Assembly (NCBI GenBank): GCA_002633005.1
Contig: NMRA01000037.1
Location: 124,001 to 188,000 of the forward strand
Length of the DNA stretch: 64,000 nucleotides
DNA from: Phoronis australis
Taxonomy: Eukaryota; Phoronida; Phoronidae
Direction of reading: 5' to 3'
Under the pieces are notes generated by a model. The model was given only the letters and a program-made list of their open reading frames with translations. It searched no databases and was not told the origin of the DNA. The first letter of the stretch is position 1. Every line of letters begins with the position of its first letter. Shown piece by piece: positions 12,179 to 24,146 of this stretch. The translations under genes and the position numbers were made by a program.

Positions 12179-15100
12179 AGTTCACATTTTACATCAGTCA
12201 TCGACAACGGCTCTGTTTTATTTGCTATTCTGTTACTCCCAGGTAAAGTAAACACTTGCTTCAACTTTACCCAAAAACAACACTGTCTACTCTAAAAACA
12301 TTTATTTCTTCCATAAAAAGTAAAAAGTAGATATTTACGGTGCCTATAAACAGTGTTGCAAATGGTTATAAATAACCAACGGTCAACTGATGACCGTTGT
12401 GCAATGAAAGTAGATAAATGCTATGTGAACCTGAAGTATATCGCTTTAAACATAATTTTACTAAGAATTTCAAGAAGATACAGTTCCACTTGTGCCATAT
12501 CATTGCCATAATTTAAAAAAAAAATCTTTACCAGTAAACTCCTAGTTCTGCTACAAACTCTGTGGCAAACACCATCAACCACATAGACAGCTCATGAACT
12601 GAAGAACTCCTGCCTGGATGAGTGTCCAGCTGACTGGAAATTGATGGCTTTCCTGCAAGATTGAGTGAAGTTATGCAACTCTTACAACACCAGTAGGCTC
12701 AGACCATATGGCACTGGGCAGGACATTTGAGAAGCTCTATCAAATTTCACCAAAGGGACCACTGCAGTGAGCCATGTTATCAGAGCCAGGCAGGCAATTT
12801 ATCTTGTGAAGTGGTTTCCCTGCCTTTGTAAGACTTGACAACCAATGCTGTGATAGGAAGGAGATTGCACTTATAAAGGGAGTTGGGGCACTGTCATATG
12901 AGGCCAGTACACTCCTTTTCTAAACACAAAAATGAATAAAAATCACTAGCAAATTAAAACCATGCCCACCATCAAGATCTATGTCTGATGGAAAAAATGT
13001 TGATAAGGTGATGGTGTATGTACCTTGCAACTAAATATTTTCTACTTTACATGAAAATTGTTTTACAGTCAAGAGTATTAAATTCAAGTTATTTAGTTTT
13101 TGTGAATTATGAGAAATAATAGAACACTAGGCAGCAGTTAGGCATCATTCACAACAAAGGCTTTATTGACTCACACGTTTTCTAGTACTTTGAAGTCAAA
13201 TTATAAACTCAAGTAGGTAACAGTGAAATTGATCCCCTCCATATTTATTTATTTATTCCACAATCCCACAGATTTCATTACAAATATTCAAATTCCAACA
13301 AAACTGTGCCAGGATTTTCATCATCCATTTTTCAGTCTTGTTTTGAGTCAAATGCGCCTATTTTCATGACAACTGTTCTGGGGCACAAAATGTTCTTTAT
13401 TATGAATGTGCTGTTCCTGAAAACCCTTTTTGTATAAAAGTTTGGCAGAGAATTTTTTTCTGCTGTATTGAATTTTAAATTGAAGTAGCGTAAATTCCGT
13501 GTCCAGAGTAAACCATTGTTGAAGGTAAAAAGGTCAAGGTAGAAACAACATGGCCCTCAATCCCTCCATTTTGGGGCTGAATATCAGCCCAGTCTTCTCT
13601 TCAGAAAAATATTAAAAAATCACGCGAAATTACCCCCACAAGGCCCAAATTCCGCTCAAGTGAGTAAAAATTTCTACTCAAGGTTCGAATCACTTGTAAC
13701 CCACACAGGTGACAATTTGAAAAAGCACAAAATGTTAGTTTTGGCTACTTGAGGCAGAGCCTACAAGAGATTGCAACAGGGTGGGGTGCTATTGATGGTG
13801 ATCGGAGGTAGAATTTCACCCTCACCTGAAAAAAATCTCTCAGAAGTCACTGGCAGCTTTCTCCTCAGATGAACAAGGGCCCTGAACAATAAAGCATTAG
13901 CACATGCGCTAGTTAACAAGCAGCTGCTTTAAAACTTTTCGCTCAAGTGACTTACAAAACCTTTCTAAAACCCTGTCCAAACATTATGAAGGAGAACTTA
14001 TGATGAAGGTTATAATCTAAAGTAATTTATAATAATGAGAGCATCTGGCAAATTTCACTACTACACCACAGATAAGAAGATAGCATGAGGGATAGTGGAA
14101 ACCATTCAGTATCAAATGAATTGAATCAAACACAACAATAGATAGTAGCACAGACCCTCTCATAAATCACCCGGGCATTACATATACAGGTCATCCTACT
14201 TACTAACTAGATTTCTGCCAATGTAATGCCTCCTCCAAATTTATCCATCAACATTATTGTTAGGGACTTAATAACCAGGTACAGAATCTCAATAAATAGG
14301 TTACTGTCCTTTGTATTTGTAATGCATTGTGTGACATCTCTGCAATCCACACAATGTCTACTGATACTCTGGTGTTTTATGGCCTTCCCTGAAGCTGGGC
14401 ATATTATGCAATGTTGTTTAACTTTGAGTCAAAGGAAGTGTAGTGTATTTACAATATACAAAGGGACACAGTCAGGGAGCTGCAAAGGCATGAAATGGCC
14501 TGAGGAAGACCTGCGGAGAGGGTTGATTCAGTTACACAATGAAGACATTTTATTAGGGTTACTTGTGGCTGACATGGGTTCATTAATCAGTTTGGTGTTG
14601 AATGATTGAAGTCAAATTATTGTCACATGGACTGTGACCAGCCAACTGGGAATGTTACTGGCGCCTGTAGGAAGGGCTGTTTGTTGAAAGGAATTGAATT
14701 TTGTTGTCATAGTTAAATTAAATTATGAATAATCCAAGCTTTATCGCCAAGACGAACGAACTGTCCAGATCATTCGCCCAATAAACCACGTAGGCACGTA
14801 ATTTATCTCAGGGTGTTAGGCTTAATGACTAATGTACAATAGAGAAAAGCAGCAAAAAAGAATCCGAGCAACAAAAGCAAAATCTAATATATAACTGACC
14901 GCGATGCTCGCCAGATTTTAGTACAAGTCCCCGCTCCCGGGGTACAGTCAATTACGCGAGTGAATTATCTCCCATCCCAGTCCCCCAGGCAGTTTGGCAT
15001 GCCGTCACCGGTTTTCAACTTGCAACCTTAAAAGACGAAGTTTGTTTGGCTGAGGAGCACTTGTATCAAGCACTGTATTCATTCCTGAAACAGAGTTTAC

Positions 15101-17139
15101 CTTCAACAAGTGAGGTACCGGCATAGTCAAAGCACAGACTGTTCTTCGGGACACTTGTGCTGAGAGTCGTCGATTCAGTTGTGAAGGATACGTCACGCGA
15201 TTCATGCAAACTTCCTCGTTCAGAAAAGTAGGCCTGTACAGTTGTTTCCGTGAGTTTTTTAGCACATGGATAAAACAGGTCAAAATCTGAATCGCAGAAT
15301 ATGTGCGTATTCAGACTCCGGGTGCAACGCGCCTAAATGGGAATCTGCGCCTGATCCTCACGCATGCGTCTAACACTCCACCTCCAGTAAACTCGTGGAC
15401 CAAATTTTCATGATGTGGGCTAAACCTTACTCCGCCATTACAAAGTTGACAAAACATTGGCATGTAGCCTATTCAACAAAAACTACTAAAAATTGCGATA
15501 GTCGGGAAACAAAACATTGAGTTTTATTTGAGACATAGCAGAAAAACAGGGAATGGCCGTTTGCGCGGGTTCTCGAACTCAGGGGTAGACAACCTTCACT
15601 TCCCTCGCATCGTGTGTTATTTTCTCATGAAGGTTTTCTTCACGAGCTATATTAATTTCTATTTTACTGTTCTTTTTTAACTTGATTTTTCATTCTCTGG
15701 GAGAAGGCAGGCGTTGCTCATGTGTGATACAATGCATCACCGTCTGCAGCAGCCTACTTCATCCGTCACAGACCGCACGGGCGTTCTCATCGTTCTCTTC
15801 TTGTAAAATTTCATTTACTCACACAGCGTTTCTTTTATCACACCCCGTTGTTCTATTTTTACCTACACGTCTTTTTCCTGATTAACTCAGTGAAGCTGTT
15901 GTCTTCATTGAAAGTTCTGATACCTGCTGCCAAGCATTTGCTTACTTTGCCTCTCCTTTCAAAGAGTAAAATCATCTGCAGTTCTCGAGGAAGGAAATTT
16001 ATTCTAGAACGAAATCCAAAATTCCCGTTGTGTGAGTATTTGGGCCCATTCGCCTATACCTGAAGCTGCACCTATATTCGGAACTACAGGTGCATAGGCA
16101 CATATGAAACACTTGAATGGTACCCGTTGGAGCAATTTCCAAAATATTGTGTTAGTAAATGAATCATGGCGTATCGGTTGATGTTCTGTTAATTTCGGTG
16201 TGCACTGTGGACTTCAGAAATAATGAAAACGTTTAAACAATAACTAAAAAGAATTTAAAAAAAATTGTTTGCTTAGAAAACCGCAAGTCGTTCACTAATG
16301 CTGGATATGTTTTCTTTCCAAGACAAGACATTACAAAACATATTCTTTACAAGAAAACTAAAAAATGACTGGACAAAATATTCTTTCTGTCTCTTATTCG
16401 CTGAGTCTCAGTCACTGATTTCAATGGTCACAGATGTCAGTCAGTTATGGCCGGTTTGAATACGTAAGTGTGTCTGCACTTGACTGTTCTCTTGGGAGGC
16501 ATATGATAATAAATTTCCAAGATGTTACCACCACCCCCCTTCCCCACCCCTGATCAATATTAGGTGACCCATACCTCAATTCACTGTTATTCTCGTCATT
16601 TTATTGTGAGGATTGTGGGGGTTAACTGCTTGCCTAAGTACACATTACACCACTTAGGAGGAATTTCTCAGAAGTCCGCTGATCTCTTATAAACTTTTCG
16701 ACAATTAACTGCTAAATTGAGTCTAATTAGACGTGAGGGCAGATAGCCTTTCCATCAGCGCCAAGAGCTGCGGCAGACGGAGATGGAGTCAGGGAATGTA
16801 AATATTGCAGAGGGGTAAAGAAAAACAGAGTTGGCCTCAAGTGTTACTAATGCTATGTCATAGTTACGTAATAGTATATAATCAAAGGAGGCTTTCAAAA
16901 TTCCATAGTGCTACATGATAAACAGGATTCCTAACGCATGTGCTGGTCATCTTATTCATTAACGCGGTGAAAATCGTATTGGAAAAGATGTATCACGTTA
17001 ACGCGCTCATTCCCTCACACAGGCATGCCGATCCTGGAAAACAATACCTGCTTGGAAATAAATTGGTTTTTAATCTGTCAGCATTTCTAAGCGTAAAGAT
17101 TAAGATAGTATCGTTTGTATTACACCTGCACTTCGCCAT

Positions 17140-17345
17140 GTTGGCTAAAATGAAATCATCCAATCGAATTACTTTTATAAAATCGGCCCTCATGATACCA
17201 ACAGCGACTCACGAAAACGTTTCTGAGTTTCTTGGGGTTGGCCAACTCTAGAATTACAATTTCGAAAATGGCGCATGTGAATGGGGTTGGAAATGGAATA
17301 CCATCAGGGAATATTATGAGACCGTTTTTATGAAAGTAAAACGCC
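17140..17345. mobile_element. Fold-back element, family C copy 1
   Basis: The left part, with GGCTAAAATGAAATCATCCA and then TTTTATAAAATCGGCC, is inverted at the right as GACCGTTTTTATGAAAGTAA and then TTTGATTTTCG. The middle, with TTTCGAAAATGGCGCATGTG and GGGGTTGGCCAA, matches 26.25-26.33 kb in opposite orientation. It is a non-coding inverted repeat. Confidence 0.5.
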
Positions 17346-17523
17346 TAATTTGATTTTCGTTTATTGCCACGTAAAACAGTTTCCACGAATTTAGAAGTTT
17401 GCAAGCTGACTACTGAGCTCAGGTTCAGCACCAATGGCCGGTGTAGACAGATTCACGCCCGGGATCTACGTATGACAGAGCTGAAAACGAAGAAAGTATA
17501 TGAAAATTTCCAAAATTTATCCT

Positions 17524-17664
17524 ATTGAAAACCGGCAGTGGAATTTCAATGGACTGTCGCATGTCAACTTTCAGGCCCCGACGTCAATTGGGGGCTAATT
17601 ATCACACCGCCCGTTGAGCATGAGACAAGAGGCACATATTATTGCGAGGATGGACGTGGTTAAA
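17524..17664 (+). pseudogene. Possible immunoglobulin-domain fragment
   Basis: After an in-frame stop, about 45 codons read through a tryptophan (EFQWTVAC) and end with LIITPPVEHETRGTYYC followed by EDGRG and a stop. The order of Trp, a hydrophobic strand and E/D-x-x-x-G-x-Y-x-C resembles the second half of an Ig-like domain. No first cysteine with matching spacing, no convincing splice sites and no neighbouring exons were found. It could be a decayed exon, part of an unrecognised gene on the plus strand, or chance. Confidence 0.25.
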
Positions 17665-18081
17665 TGACATTGTCCATTTCATCTTTATTTAATTTATTTG
17701 TGGCATTTTTACAAGACTGGCGGCCCAACATGCCTACACAAACCGAACATCCTAACGAATCATGAAATTGTCGTGGGCAGAGTGAAATCCTGCCGACCAA
17801 CTTGAAATTGTGTATTGTGTGAGTTCCTGTTGTCCCATTCACGACGTCATCTGCGCGAGGATTTTCCACGTTGACCTAGAAAACTGGAAAAGAGTTAGGT
17901 CTTTACATTATACGTCACTTTTTCAGGTTTGTTTTCAATACCAGGTACCGGATTTTTTGGTAACACCTGCGTGGATTTTGAAAAAGAATGTTTTAGGACT
18001 ACGGAAATGTAGAAGAAAACTGGAATGGCTGATGCAGCGCTGTTGCGTGATTGGGACGCTGAGTATACATATATCGTCGGA

Positions 18082-18310
18082 CAAATGGGTGAACGTTATG
18101 CACGCAAATTACGTCCGTAAGTTAATTCTTATTAGTGACGCAAAGTAATTATTTACGAACGGCGTAAAAATTTAATTTATATCGCAAATAATTACTTTGC
18201 GCCATAAAAATTTACTTTACTCCAGTAATAATTACTTTATGGCGTCAAGTTTACGCCACTAAAAAACTGACTTACGCACGTAATTCACGTGCATAACGTT
18301 CACCCATTTG
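18082..18310. mobile_element. 229 bp element with ~40 bp terminal inverted repeats
   Basis: The left end CAAATGGGTGAACGTTATGC is exactly inverted at the right, GCATAACGTTCACCCATTTG. The similarity continues inward (cacg, aattacgt, cgtaagt). The AT-rich middle has further inverted words such as GCGTAAA and TTTACGCC. No target duplication was recognised at these boundaries. Non-coding, MITE-like. Confidence 0.7.
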
Positions 18311-19159
18311 GCCAACGACGAGATTGCACAGGAATCAGAGATTCGAACAGAGACAACATGTGTTGTAGGCTAACAGTGTACTGGTTTTATTTTTCTTATG
18401 TCATAGTTTATATGCAGATGGATATGTGTGGGCAAAATGCACTAAACGTCGTGATTCAAGATAATACAGGAATTAAAAGTAAACAACTCTTAGAACTGAA
18501 GGAACAATAAGAAGAAATTCACTATTGTTTTTGCCATATATGGTAATGGTCATCTGCCTCTGGCCACTCTGTGAATGACCACTATGTCATTCTGTTTACT
18601 ATAGAGATAATCAAAACACATGTGATTGATTGACTGGAAGGGCCACTGAATTACTCATTCAATTGAAAGCCAAAATAAGTTATCAGAAACAGACCAGAAA
18701 CGTGTCAGCAGAGTAATAATACCGTTACATAATAATATACTATCAAAATGAACATAGTTAGTAGGCCTAAAAGCCTATCATGGATTTCAGGACACTTCCG
18801 CGCCACAAAGACCGATGGGTATCTACGGAGGTATTTTGAGCAATGCTAAATCACTTTCAGCATATTATATCCCTTAGTTGGTTTTCTTTGAGGCTTTCCT
18901 TACAACATTTCGTAATGGTCTAAAGGTCGTCTCCGTAATATCGTCGTTAACTGGCCCTTCTTGTACTTCCGTGGTCAGTCAGTCCAATGTACACATCTTT
19001 AAATTGGATATTGGTCTCCTAGATAACATCGTGAGCCGTTGAGAGAAAGTGTCGCTCTTAATTACCCTCGGAATTGGGATCGAAACTTCGGGTCGTGTTT
19101 TACGACCATAATCGTTGGGTCAAACGAGAAATTGGTTTGTAGGCACGTGAGGTCTGCAA

Positions 19160-19795
19160 AAGTACGCTCCTAATTTTACGCTCGTATTTTTCGCGCACAA
19201 CTTTACGCTCGAAGTTTTAGCAAGATGTCGTTAGATTTAAATACCAGTTCGCGAAACCACTAGCCATTTCAATTAATACTGTTTTGATATTGTTTTTTGA
19301 TACATATAGTTGTTATTAAAATGTCTTGAGTAATTTGAGAATGAGTTATTTACCACTACATTACCACCTGAAAACCGTTTTGAAACCTTGAATTTTACAA
19401 TATAATATACCAGCACACACTGCTAAATGCCGTAAAAGAATGAAACATGTCATAAATACATACATGGCACTTTCAACAAACAAAATAAAGCATTGTCAGG
19501 CAACCTGTTAGATATACATTTTGGCACCTCAATATTTACTAAAACAGATCATTTTCAAATGCCTGGGATGGCTACGACAGCACGAAAAAACAGCAACTGG
19601 TCTTCGATGCAATTTCTTAATGCATTTATATTTCGTACTTGAGATTTTACATTCTGAACACTTCACAGCATACCATTTACGTACATGTAGTATGCCCTTC
19701 TCAGTGGAGGCAATCACTGAATTGAACTTGTGGGCGTTTCACGCTTGTACTCTACTCTGTGTAAAAGTACGAGCGCAAAAAATACGAGCGTACAA
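19160..19795. mobile_element. ~630 bp region bounded by inverted repeats of GTACGCTCGTATTTTT type
   Basis: The left side reads TTTTACGCTCGTATTTTTCG and then CGCACAAC. The right side on the reverse strand reads GTACGCTCGTATTTTTTGCG and then CTCGTAC. The sequence between has no gene. A short non-autonomous element is likely; the exact ends are uncertain. Confidence 0.45.
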
Positions 19796-20064
19796 CCAAA
19801 GATGAAAAGGACTGGTTCACACAAATCTATTGGCCATAGACGGCGCTGTATCAAAGACTCTACGGTCGGTTTTGTAGTGTAAAGCAGAATGAAAATTACT
19901 CCACTTCACAAACACAGACTACAAAGAAAATTACACCATCTTATAACATGTGATGATAATAGTCATCCAAATTTGAAAATGTTGAATAAAAGCTGCATGT
20001 ATTGTCTTGTTACTGTATATGATTATAGTAAGTCATAGAATATATTGCATGACGTTCTGGTATT

Positions 20065-20088
20065 CCGGAAGTTAAATTTAGCTTCCGG
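20065..20088. promoter_or_regulatory. Inverted pair of ETS-type motifs upstream of the MPLKIP-like gene
   Basis: CCGGAAGT (20065-20072) and GCTTCCGG (20081-20088) face each other about 60-80 bases before the start codon at 20147. Close ETS/GABP motifs are typical of housekeeping promoters in animals. The transcription start itself is not visible. Confidence 0.5.
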
Positions 20089-20146
20089 CTGTGCCGATTT
20101 TGATTTCCAAATTGGTTAGTTTTCCAGTTTAATTTTGATTTTGAAG

Positions 20147-23100
20147 ATGTTTAACCCCGATTTTCGTGCCCGAGGCCCACCTTTTAGTCCAAACTTTAGG
20201 GGCGGCATGAGCCCGCAACATAGACCATGGAACCATCACAACAGGTAATAAAATTATCTCGAATCTTTCGACACTGGCTTTCTGAATCTTTCTCTTTCTT
20301 ACTCTTAGTCTTAGTCTTACTTTCTTTTGTCGACTGAGTTGACTATGTTTTGTCTGCGTTTTGTCTGAGCAGCCAGTGAGTTTGTCTGACTCGTCTCAAT
20401 CGAAGTGAATTGAGAACCATACATGTTAATTGTACAAAAGTGTTAAAATGGATTTGTCTTTATGAATCTTCATTTGACCTATTTACTTTGACTCCCATGA
20501 CTGTGATGTCAGCAAGGTCAGACACTTATCATTCTCTTGACTTTAGTTTTAGCCAATGACACTTAACACTGATTGGTGCATAATGAGAACCAGGCATGCT
20601 TTCTTTAGGTGTGAGAAACTCGCTAGATCATGCAAGACTTCGCGAGATATCACTTTGTAACACAAGATAAGGACATGATCGCACTAGTTTTACTTGCGAA
20701 ATTCTTACATCAGAAGAATGCAACTCTGTTTCATTGGCTTATTAATAATTAACATCATCAACTTAGGAGAATGGATATCATTCGGGCAATCCGGTTAAAT
20801 ACCAGGCTAGTTTTGGAAATTGTTGTTCTTAAGTTCATCAATACTGATTGGCTTCCAATTTTATTGAAACAATGTTTTTCAGGGTCTCGGTGAAGGTGTG
20901 TTTATATGTAAAATCAACTTACTCAGAGACCGAGAATATAGAAATTCGAACGTTTCAAACTGTGCTCTACAGTTCTTTGTCAACAAGTGGTTAATTTAAA
21001 ATGTAAGCAAATTTAGGGGGCAATGCAGTATTTTTCTGGGTTTTGAGAGAAGTGTGTGCACAAAATCTGAGATTTTTCCATAAATGTAAGCCAAGTGTGG
21101 TAAAAGAAACAGCAATTGTGATCTGAGAACATGTCTAATTAGAGCGAGAAAAATCCTTATTCACAAAGATTCTTTCTGCACCCACATGGCCTAATACCAG
21201 TGGTGGATTTAGAGGGGGCAAGGGGGCCCCCTAAAATTCTCCCAGATTCCATTTGGCAGTTCAGGGATGCGAATGTCTGATGGGCAAAATCCTGGTTAAA
21301 ACTCTGCCACCTAACTCAAAATCCTGGATTCGCCCCTGAATACTAAACAATTTTTTCATAATTTTTTATTTGGTCTGCCAATGCTCTAAAGAGTTGTTTT
21401 GGAATGATTTCTGAGCTTGTGATTCTGAATCTGCATAGATTCATCGTAGTTCAAGAACTGAAGTGACTTCAGAGTCAGAAACACTGTGTTGGTATAAAAT
21501 GTAACATTGATGCCTTGGACAATTGTTTTAGCTTATTTAAAAAATCTTGTAAATTCTTGCACTGGGTTGAACTCTAACTTTGTTCTAAGCAGTTTTTCAA
21601 ACTATGGACTTGAAAACTTTCAAAATGATGGTCACATTTATTTAGGAATAAAAGATCCTCCCCCATTGACTGGGTCCAACATATGCCCTTGTCCTCTCCC
21701 AACAAAATAGTGTTGTAGAACTCCCAGAGGCTGACCAGACTAGCTTGGATTTTTGTTTCACTAGCACAACCTAGTGAACCTAGTGAGTTTTGATCTTTTC
21801 ATTCTCTGAGTCCTTAATTCTGTTATAAGGAAGCTATTGCTTTGTTTTGGGGCCAGTATTTTATGGGAGAAGTAAAAGTGATAGTTTATTGACTGCAGTC
21901 TTAAGGTTGTGGTTAGGATCCGAGCAGAAATAAGTCGTAGGCTATTTGATTGCAGAACACATTTAGGGCTCAGTATTTCTTTAAAAAATAGTTTGAATGA
22001 GTGGCACTGTGTACAGGATGTCTGTTGAACTCTGGACCATGAACCAATACCTCTTTTATTTTACTTTGCTTTTTCATGCGAGGATACTATACCAGCCACA
22101 TATCTCACATAAATTTTGTTTTACAGCCCAAGATTTCACCAACAGTTTGTGCCACACTTTTCCTCCACGCCACGTATGGAATACAGATCCCCGAACTATC
22201 GCTCACCCAACTATCATCGATCACCCTCTCCTCAACAATATGGAAATATGCAGAGGCACCCAAGACCACATTCAGATCCTAGGAGTAGACACCCGTCTAG
22301 GAACAGTTTAGGCGCAAGTCCAACCTTCAAAAGTAATTTCGGATTTAGGCATCCTGGTGATGGAGGCAACAGGGGAGGCAGAACACAGGTAAATCTGAAA
22401 AACTTTGATAACTACTGTATGCATAAAATATCACTTTTTAATGTTCCAATATTAGTATATTTTGCCCCAAAATAATTGCCAAAATCAATCTATTAAAGGC
22501 CGATTACTGTTTTTGCAAATAATGGGAATTTTAGAAAATGTTATTTTATGACATCTACATGCCACAGCCCATGCTAAATGTTCTTAGTATTTACTTTTGT
22601 GGAGAAATTTAACAAAATAGAATTTCACTTGTTGGCCATAATGTTGGGCTAAATAAGTGAAGAACTACTATGCTTAGCTGACCTTAAGTATCCTTACAAG
22701 TAAAAGCATGAGCGTTTTGAGATATTCAGTTGAGGTAACAAAATACAGAAAAATTGAGTCAAATATTGGAATTTGCTTATTTAAAGCTCTCCACGAACGC
22801 GTCGAGAGCCTCTCTGAATAAACAAGGTGGGTTAAGGTTCCATCTGTCGTCTGGTTAAAATACCATCTATTGAACAGAACGATAAAAACACCACTAGCCA
22901 AGCCGAGTCCTTCAGACATGGAAGCAAGGTCGCTAACTCATGTAAGCAAATTCCAGTATTTGACTCAATTTTTCTGTATTTGTTTACCCTTACAAGTGTT
23001 AATGGGATGTAGTCTCGTTCATCTTTATGCTACAGTCTTTTTCCGATTTCCAGTTTTCTCGACGAAGCAATGACAGTAGCTGTGGAGTTGATGATGTGAG

Positions 23101-23188
23101 AATGTATTACCACCCAAGCATGACAGAGGACCCATGGGCTGAGTTGCAACCCATTTTAGTCAACAGAGAAAGCTTTACAACTACATGA
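20147..23188 (+). CDS. MPLKIP: MPLKIP/TTDN1-like protein (M-phase-specific PLK1-interacting protein homologue)
   Basis: Three exons with agreeing phases: 20147-20244, 22127-22388 and 23054-23188, giving 164 residues and TGA. The splice junctions are CAACAG|GTAATA, ttttacag|CCCAAG, ACACAG|GTAAAT and tttccag|TTTTCT. The N-terminal two thirds is a low-complexity Arg/Pro/Ser/Gly/Tyr/His region with SPNYR- and SPSPQQYG-like stretches, as in human TTDN1 (179 aa). The conserved C-terminal motif is clear: YYHPSMTEDPWAELQPI, matching the family's Y-F-K-P-S-M-x-E-D-P-W pattern. Human MPLKIP binds PLK1 and is mutated in non-photosensitive trichothiodystrophy; work on the human protein links it to mitosis and to RNA lariat/splicing factors. 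None of that is shown here for this species. The start is the first ATG, soon after the ETS-type motif pair. Confidence 0.9.
21198..21338 (+). mobile_element. 141 bp MITE with 5 bp target duplication (intron 1 of MPLKIP-like gene)
   Basis: The termini are CAGTGGTGGATTTAGAGGGG and, at the far end, ATTCGCCCCTG, which are inverted. AATAC flanks it on both sides (21193-21197 and 21339-21343), a direct target duplication. A second copy in opposite orientation is at 27919-28083. No coding capacity. Similar CAGTGGCGGAT-ended repeats are known in many invertebrate genomes. Confidence 0.75.
22500..22678. mobile_element. Partial GTAAAA-family repeat (intron 2 of MPLKIP-like gene)
   Basis: TTTTATGACATCTACA and AGAATTTCACTTGTTGGCCA are shared with 48960-49130 in the same order. 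The ends are degraded. No gene. Confidence 0.45.
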
Positions 23189-23381
23189 TGTCAGCTGTTT
23201 GTGAAACAAGCTCGTCTAATGAAGAAATTAATGTGGAACTCTGTCACTGAATTTTATGCATGCAAAAACGAGATTGCAGTGGAATCTCTTTCTTTGGAAC
23301 ATTATGTTATATACGAAAATGAATAGGTTTTAAATTTGTAACTTATTAAATTATCCTAATGTGATATGAAAGAATTCAGTG

Positions 23382-23387
23382 AATAAA
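23382..23387 (+). terminator. Candidate polyadenylation signal AATAAA
   Basis: AATAAA lies about 195 bases after the MPLKIP-like stop codon. It is the first canonical hexamer I noticed downstream, and would give a short 3' UTR. Confidence 0.45.
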
Positions 23388-23943
23388 AATGTACTGAATG
23401 TTGACATTAATGGCATTTGCTAAGGGATTTTATGAAGCATACGTTTATGAATGTGTGGTAGTTCTTATTAAAGAGAGTCTTTTCACTTATCTTGTGAAGG
23501 AAAATAGAAGGAATGTCAGAAGGCTCATGCACCTTTCCTTTCAGATGAGCAAGTGCTCTGCATATATTTTATTTGATGTATAATTCGATAAAGGCAATTT
23601 CATGGAATCAGATATTTACCTGATTATTTGGAAGAATAGAATGACAAGACAGAGTTTTCTTAAACGGAGATTGTTTTCTTCTCGGTCAAGTTCTCAGGTT
23701 CATGGCGTGTGTTTGTGAGCCACTCACTGTTTTTTCTCACTACCATAGTATGCCATATTTGCGATCTCAGTTTGGTTTTTGGGAATTCGAAAGGCATTGT
23801 CTTCTCAGTCAACCAAATCAAAAGTAATGGCGACCCCTTGTGGCTTACCATTTGGAATACACCCATTGTGAGTACGTATCAGCATTCTTTATTGCTCTTG
23901 TTTTTAATTGCCGTGGTTTTGTTAGTCTTGAAAGGGGAAATCT

Positions 23944-24146
23944 AGCCATTGGCTTGACTCGTTAATACTCTGGCCAATCAGCTGTGACGTGTACATATCC
24001 TGACCACCAGCTATGACTCATAAGTACTTTGACCTATCAGTTGTCATACTTTGGCAAATCAGCTCTGACTCGTGCATTCTGTGTCCAATCAGCTGTGACT
24101 TGTACATTCTGTGTCTAATCAGCTGTGACTTGTAGATCCTCTGGCC
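23944..24146. repeat. Degenerate ~30-37 bp tandem array rich in CCAATCAGCTGTGACT
   Basis: About six imperfect units built around CCAATCAGCTGTGACT follow one another. Several retain CCAAT or a close variant plus the E-box CAGCTG. It is a minisatellite; any regulatory role is speculation. Confidence 0.6.

Larger units (their letters stand above)
1659..20146. other. 18 kb without recognisable coding exons
   Basis: No open frame here combines splice sites with a recognisable protein family. The longest plus-strand frame, 127 codons at 14226-14609, has no family signature. The stretch is AT-rich with many inverted-repeat elements, listed separately. It is either intergenic or the 5' noncoding region of the minus-strand zinc-finger gene. 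A more GC-rich patch around 15.26-15.37 kb containing CACGCATGCGTC could be a promoter, but nothing else supports that. Confidence 0.6.

Noticed and set aside
13670-13700. GGTTCGAATC, a tRNA T-loop-like word
   Set aside because: The flanks do not form a T stem and no acceptor, D or anticodon arms are present.
14226-14609. 127-codon plus-strand frame
   Set aside because: No recognisable domain, no promoter or splice context; compatible with chance in AT-rich DNA.
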